Source: CAZXBB01 sp964638815 (GTDB lineage: Bacteria; Planctomycetota; Phycisphaerae; Phycisphaerales; SM1A02). From it: 33,124 bases of DNA. The stretch is taken from assembly GCA_964638815.1 (NCBI GenBank), contig CAZXBB010000124.1:1-33124 (forward strand), read 5' to 3'. Positions within the stretch are counted from its first letter, which is position 1, and every line of letters begins with the position of its first letter. The translations under genes and the position numbers were made by a program. The notes under the pieces were generated by a model. It had not been told where the DNA came from and did no database searches. It worked only from the letters and a program-made list of their open reading frames with translations. Positions 28,950 through 33,124 of the stretch are shown here, piece after piece.

Positions 28950-31900
28950 TCACACGCACGCGCCCCAGTGCGCGAGCACCTCCAGAACGTCGCCGAAGCC
29001 GACGACGCCGTCGCCGTCGATGTCCTCCGCGCCCCCCGTGTCGCCCCACGCCGCGAGGATCGCCAGGACGTCGGCGAAGCCGACCTGGCCGTCGCGGTCG
29101 ATGTCCTGCGGGCAGGCGGCGTCGCAGACGACCGCGTGGATCGTGATCGCGTCCACGCCGGCCTCGGTGATCGAGTCGTTCGGGTTGTCGATCGCGCTGA
29201 AACGTAGACGCAGGCGGTCGTTCGGGGTCACGTAGTCGGCGACACGGAACGACTTCGTCACCCAGCCCGGCGTGCTCAGCACGGACTCGACGAGAACCCA
29301 CGTCTTGCCGTCGTCGTTCGAGATCTCGATGTCGAGCGTGTCCACGACGCGGTCGTCGTTCGTGAACCACCGGGCGTAGCCGATCATCGGGTCGGCGAGC
29401 GTCGTGCCGTCGAGCGGCGGGGAGAGGAGGCGGGTCGGGCCGCCGTCCACGTCCGAGTCGCCGTCCTCGTTGTCGGTCACGAAGGCGAACCCGCTGCCGT
29501 CGGCGTCGAGCGGTGGATCGCCGCGGTCGCCGCCGCCGGCGGGCACGGCGCGCTCGAACGCACCGTCCTGGAGCGCGACGTTCTCGACCGTCCACCCGCC
29601 TTCGGCTTCGAAGTCCTCCGCGTACACCACGATCATCGTGCCGACGTCGAAACCGTACGTGCTCGCCGGGGCGTTCACCGGCGACGTCACCACGGTTCCG
29701 CCGTCGCCCTGCGCGCTCACGTAGAACTCGGGATCGGTGCCGCAGGCCGCGGCCGGAAGGACGGCGACGTACGCGGAGCCGCCCTGGTGCACCAGCGGCG
29801 TCCCGGCGAACACGCCGGGCTCCGCGCGGTAGTAGAGCGTCTCGCTGCCGGGGATCACGCCTTCGTTGCCGGGCGCGATCTCGACCTCGACCTCGATCGC
29901 CGTCCCCGCGGGCACGAGCGTCGGCACCGCCTCCGCCAGCCGCACGAAGAGAGGCGGAAGCTCCTCGCGTACGCCGCTCACGACGAGCGCGTAGTCGGCG
30001 TCGAACTCCGGCGTCTCGACGTGCCCGTCCTCGACGATCTCGCTCGCCGTGACCTCGATCGTCCAGACGCCCGGCTCCGGCGCCGCGACGAACACGTTCT
30101 CGACCGTGTCCACCGTGTTCGGCGCGCCGCCGGGCGCGGACCACAGCCCGTCGTGGAGGCCGTGGTTGCCCCAGTACGCGGTGCCGGTGGGCGAGATCAC
30201 GCGCAGCGTCAGGTCGTTGACGCGGTGCTCGAGCGAGAACGGCGCGCCGGGCGGGTCCGCGAACACGAGCGTCGCCTTGAGCGCCGGCTCGTCGGGCTCG
30301 ACCGTGACCGTGTAGGCGTTCGTCGCGAGGTTCGCGACGAGGTCGGTCTCGTCAACGACGAAGAAGCGGAACCGCAGGTCGTACATGCTCCGGAGGTCGG
30401 GCATCCCCCACCCCTGCCGCACGCGCGTCACGTCGCCGTTCGGTCCGCCCGCCGTCCAGTCGTACTGGTGGGCGGTGTTGATGAGCATCGCCTTCGCCGT
30501 GGTCATGTGCGCGCGGTTCGCGAAGACGCTCCCGACGGGATCGACGGGGTTGCCGAAGAGGCCGTCGGACCACATCTCGAAGAAGAGGCCGAAGTGGCCG
30601 GCGACGATCGGCGTCGCGGCGCTGGTGCCGCCGAACGTGTCCGTGTACGCGTCCGGCGTGCCGAGGGCGGTCGTGCGCACGCTGTCGTAGAAGTGAGACA
30701 GGTCGGGTTTGACGCGGCCGTCCGTAGCCGGACCGGTCGAGGCGCCGAAGCCCCATGCGTCGTCCACGCGGTCGAGGGTCTCGAAGTGCCGCACGCCGCC
30801 GACCGAGACGATGTTCTTCGCCCACGCCTGCGGACGCGAGTTCTCGTCGCCCGCATTGCTCTGCGACTGGCAATGCAGGACGTCGAAGTCGAAGAGCGCC
30901 TCGTCGAGGTCGGCGCTGATCGTCGTGTAGAACGGCGTCCGCGTGCTGCCCACGCTCGAGCTCTGGAAGACGGCCTCGTACGGCGGCTGCACGAGCTCGC
31001 CGGTGTGATCGTAGCGCGGCCTCCCCACCGACACGATGTCCCAGTCGGCGACGATGCCCTGCGCCTCCGGCAGCATGCCCCGCGCCGTCGGGTCCGCGGT
31101 GCCGTCGCCGAAGACGATGCCCGAAGTGGACGCCCCGTGGAAGTGTGCGTCCACCGGCGTGTGGAGGATGAGCGGGCGCGACGCGAAGTCGACGTGCGAC
31201 AGGTTGAAGCCCTGGTCGAGCACCTCGCCGCGCACGCCCGATCCGTCGTAACCACCCGGCACCGTCTCCAGGAAATCCGCCCCGCCGATCGCACGGGCCA
31301 GGTCCATGTCGATCTCGCCCGGGCTCCACGTGTCGGCGAACATCACCTCGTCCCAGCGGACGACGCGGAAGAGCTGCGTGGGCGTCAGCGTCGCTTCGAG
31401 CAGCCGCTTGCCGGCGTGGACGCGGTCGACGCTGCCGCCGATCGCGCGGATGTGCGCGGCGACGGCCTCCTTCTGCGTCATGCCGGGCTCGAAGACCATG
31501 ATGTTGAACTTCCGCGTGTCGAAGAGCCGGTCGCCGCGCGCGGCGTCGCGCAGGTACGGCGTCTCGAGGCGGTAGGCGGGATGGAACGCGCCGACCCAGC
31601 GGACGAACGGCATCGCGGCCACGACGTCGACGACGTCGGGGTCCATCCGGACCACGTGGCTCTGCCGCGGGAGGAACGAGTGCACGGTCGCGCCCGCATG
31701 GCGCAGCTCGGCCCGGTACGCCTCGAGCGGCTGGGTCGCGAACTGGACGATGTAGAGGTTGGTGTCACCGGCGGCCTCGAAGCCGGGCTCGATCGGCGGC
31801 GCCGGCGCGGCCGCGCGCGGCTCGAAGGACCCGTGCCGCAGGTGCAGCCGGTACGACGCGGCCCGAGGCGGGGAAAAGACGCCGCCCCCGAGGCTGATGG

Positions 31901-32114
31901 CGTAATGCGTCGCGGCCGGCGCGTCGCCGGCGGGCGGATCCCAGATCCGCACCACCGTGTCGGCCAGGCGGATCTCCCGCATTGCCGCCTCATGACCCCC
32001 CGCATCCCCCGCATCCCATGCATCCCATGCACCCCCCGCGCCGCCGCCGGCCGCGGCGACGGCCCCCGCCACGGTCATGACCAGACCGGCGACGACCGCC
32101 TCGAGGTTCGACAT
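28950..32114 (-). CDS. Large secreted S8 serine peptidase with C-terminal dockerin-like repeats
   Basis: 1054 residues; the ATG at 32114 has AGGAGGAA 9 nt upstream and opens a signal peptide (VVAGLVMTVAGAVAAAGG), followed by a Trp/Asp/Ala/Gly low-complexity WDAWDAGDAGG. An N-terminal propeptide-like region runs to about 270. Catalytic residues read as Asp300 (RGEVLDQGFNLSH), His326 (AHFHGASTSGIVFG), Asn420 (CQSQSNAGDE) and Ser498 (FGGTSAATPIVAGH). After the protease domain there is a beta-rich domain (about 590-720, TLVFADPPGAPFSLEHRVNDLTLRV, in part; P-domain-like), further beta domains, then two dockerin-type loops at the end (DIDRDGQVGFADVLAIL and DIDGDGVVGFGDVLEVL, with WGACV). A secreted, probably surface-held, protease; substrate unknown. 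Convergent with the parvulin lipoprotein across 38 bp. Confidence 0.9.
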   Translation of the reverse strand: MSNLEAVVAGLVMTVAGAVAAAGGGAGGAWDAWDAGDAGGHEAAMREIRLADTVVRIWDPPAGDAPAATHYAISLGGGVFSPPRAASYRLHLRHGSFEPRAAAPAPPIEPGFEAAGDTNLYIVQFATQPLEAYRAELRHAGATVHSFLPRQSHVVRMDPDVVDVVAAMPFVRWVGAFHPAYRLETPYLRDAARGDRLFDTRKFNIMVFEPGMTQKEAVAAHIRAIGGSVDRVHAGKRLLEATLTPTQLFRVVRWDEVMFADTWSPGEIDMDLARAIGGADFLETVPGGYDGSGVRGEVLDQGFNLSHVDFASRPLILHTPVDAHFHGASTSGIVFGDGTADPTARGMLPEAQGIVADWDIVSVGRPRYDHTGELVQPPYEAVFQSSSVGSTRTPFYTTISADLDEALFDFDVLHCQSQSNAGDENSRPQAWAKNIVSVGGVRHFETLDRVDDAWGFGASTGPATDGRVKPDLSHFYDSVRTTALGTPDAYTDTFGGTSAATPIVAGHFGLFFEMWSDGLFGNPVDPVGSVFANRAHMTTAKAMLINTAHQYDWTAGGPNGDVTRVRQGWGMPDLRSMYDLRFRFFVVDETDLVANLATNAYTVTVEPDEPALKATLVFADPPGAPFSLEHRVNDLTLRVISPTGTAYWGNHGLHDGLWSAPGGAPNTVDTVENVFVAAPEPGVWTIEVTASEIVEDGHVETPEFDADYALVVSGVREELPPLFVRLAEAVPTLVPAGTAIEVEVEIAPGNEGVIPGSETLYYRAEPGVFAGTPLVHQGGSAYVAVLPAAACGTDPEFYVSAQGDGGTVVTSPVNAPASTYGFDVGTMIVVYAEDFEAEGGWTVENVALQDGAFERAVPAGGGDRGDPPLDADGSGFAFVTDNEDGDSDVDGGPTRLLSPPLDGTTLADPMIGYARWFTNDDRVVDTLDIEISNDDGKTWVLVESVLSTPGWVTKSFRVADYVTPNDRLRLRFSAIDNPNDSITEAGVDAITIHAVVCDAACPQDIDRDGQVGFADVLAILAAWGDTGGAEDIDGDGVVGFGDVLEVLAHWGACV

Positions 32115-32290
32115 GATCGCAGTTCCTCCTGCTCTCGGGACTTACGGCCGCCGCCCCCGCCGTGCGACCGCCGTGAGCATAGACGACGGGCCGGACCCCG
32201 GCTCATGCAAAAACGGATCTTTCCCCGGCACGCCCTTCGGTCGGCGGCCCCCGGCCGGTACGCTATGAACAGTGACCGGCGGCCGGCGGC

Positions 32291-32339
32291 CGTGCAAGCG
32301 CCGACCCGTCCGTGTCAACACGAGCCGGGAGCTTGCACG
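32291..32339. repeat. Nested palindromes upstream of the last prepilin gene
   Basis: Outer 9-bp perfect inverted repeat CGTGCAAGC (32291-32299) and GCTTGCACG (32331-32339); inside it the perfect hairpin CGTGT-CA-ACACG (32311-32322). Located 75-123 bp before the ATG at 32414. Could be an operator or a leader RNA structure. The rest of the 299-bp spacer 32115-32413 shows only a weak -10-like TATGAA near 32264 and no gene. Confidence 0.5.
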
Positions 32340-32413
32340 CCATTTCTTCTCCCGGCCAGGCCTGCGCCGTTGCCATTCCCCTCCCCGGCGGCGGCATCCG
32401 AGAGGACACTCAC

Positions 32414-33124
32414 ATGAACAGCAAGAGGGCGTTCACGATCATCGAGCTTCTCGTGGTGGTTTCCATCATCGCGCTGCTCGTCGGCATCCTGCTTCCCGCC
32501 ATCGGGAAGGCGCGCGACCAGGCGCAGCTCACGATCTCGCAGGCGAACCTGCGCAACCTCGGCACGGCGCACGGCAGCTATGCAGCCGAGTACGGCGACC
32601 GTCAGCTCACGTTCATCAACGACTCCGCCGCCGACTACGGCGACTACCGCAACTGGTGGCGCAACTTCAACGAGCAGCACGGCAGCGACGGCTCGTGGGG
32701 CGATCCCGGCAATCATCCGGGCGTCGTCCTCGGATGGGGCACCTCGCACAGCAGCGGCAACTACGTGCTGTTCACGTACGAGGTCGTGCAGGCGGCGAAC
32801 GCCGGCCTCGTCATCCCGATCAACTGGGAAGCGCCCGGCACGATCGGCGTCGAGTACTTCGGCTCGTGCCGCCTGACGAACGCGCAGCAGTTCGCGAGCT
32901 TCGTGAGCGGGAAGTTCTACGACAAGACGTTCTACGCGCCGAAGGACCGGGCGCCGTGGGTCTCGGCGGAGCCGTGCTTCGAAAGCCCGGACGAGTACTG
33001 TGATCTCGCCGAGGTCGAGGCGCCGGGCGACGTGCCGTCATGGTCGAGCTACTGCACGAGCCCGGCGGCGATGTTCAACCCCGAGGTGATGGCGCACCAG
33101 GACAACGACGACTCGACCCGCGCG
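32414..33124 (+). CDS. Type IV prepilin-like protein, N-terminal part (3' end outside window)
   Basis: 237 codons, open to the window end. The ATG at 32414 has AGAGGA 7 nt upstream and begins MNSKRAFTIIELLVVVSII, a prepilin signal with Ala-Phe cleavage and Glu+5. The exported part follows the 1723 copy almost residue for residue: IGKARDQAQLTISQANLRNLG, YGDRQLTFINDSA, INWEAPGTIGVEYFGS, FVSGKFYDKTFYAPKD, PCFESPDEYCDLAEV and NPEVMAHQDNDDSTRA. I judge over 75% protein identity. The last 57 nt are identical to 2380-2436. The missing C-terminus would be expected to carry the LEHHWLQ and DGHV motifs. Same unknown surface or secretion role as its paralogues. Confidence 0.85.
   Translation, partial: MNSKRAFTIIELLVVVSIIALLVGILLPAIGKARDQAQLTISQANLRNLGTAHGSYAAEYGDRQLTFINDSAADYGDYRNWWRNFNEQHGSDGSWGDPGNHPGVVLGWGTSHSSGNYVLFTYEVVQAANAGLVIPINWEAPGTIGVEYFGSCRLTNAQQFASFVSGKFYDKTFYAPKDRAPWVSAEPCFESPDEYCDLAEVEAPGDVPSWSSYCTSPAAMFNPEVMAHQDNDDSTRA

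Noticed and set aside
1..33124. Circular 33-kb replicon closing through the prepilin gene
   Set aside because: No replication or mobility genes, essential housekeeping genes present, and a 51-bp gap in the family alignment; assembly break in a repeat explains it better.

Overview
The window looks like a chromosomal contig from a GC-rich planctomycete, most likely of the class Phycisphaerae. This placement is inference, based on high GC, several secreted proteins carrying short dockerin-like EF-hand repeats of the form D-x-D-x-D-G..F.D(L/V)L..L..WG, multiplied type IV prepilin-like proteins with a C-terminal F(Y/F)DGHV motif, and a P-ring gene (flgI) implying a Gram-negative-type flagellum. 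I see no rRNA, tRNA, CRISPR array, transposase, integrase or phage gene.

Layout. 1-5636: three prepilin-like genes (the first cut by the window start) interspersed with a small zinc-ribbon membrane protein, greA and ruvB. 5824-8533: a trans-sulfuration enzyme followed by glucose-6-phosphate isomerase. 8605-11468 (minus): a two-gene unit of secreted proteins, a dockerin-like alpha/beta hydrolase and a small exported protein. 11654-22419 (minus): a flagellar block running flgI, flgJ-like, flgN, flgK, flgL, fliW, csrA, flagellin, and then, after a repeat-filled spacer of about 960 bp, a second flagellin. 22646-24775: a divergent GT-C-like polytopic membrane protein. 25037-32114: secretion and cell-envelope genes, namely a frameshifted S8 peptidase, a zinc-ribbon/GYF-like membrane protein, a parvulin-type lipoprotein and a 1054-residue S8 peptidase. 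32414-33124: the start of a fourth prepilin-like gene, cut by the window end.

How the genes work together. The flagellar block encodes the P-ring, a rod-binding protein, the hook-filament junction proteins with their chaperone, and the filament subunits. It also carries the FliW-CsrA pair that in Bacillus and Campylobacter senses unassembled flagellin and controls flagellin translation. The most interesting signal I found is at RNA level. The 132-nt fliW leader carries four GGA motifs, three of them in small hairpins. Both flagellin ribosome-binding sites share the core TCACGGAGG, and in flagellin 1 it can fold into a hairpin with an ACGGA loop, which is the textbook CsrA target shape.

Both ends of the window fall inside members of the same prepilin family, at nearly the same place in the gene, so the contig probably stops at assembly breaks in a multicopy family. 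Start codons were chosen mainly from Shine-Dalgarno motifs and N-terminal signals. ruvB and the trans-sulfuration gene lack a Shine-Dalgarno and have -10-like boxes so close to the ATG that they may be leaderless.
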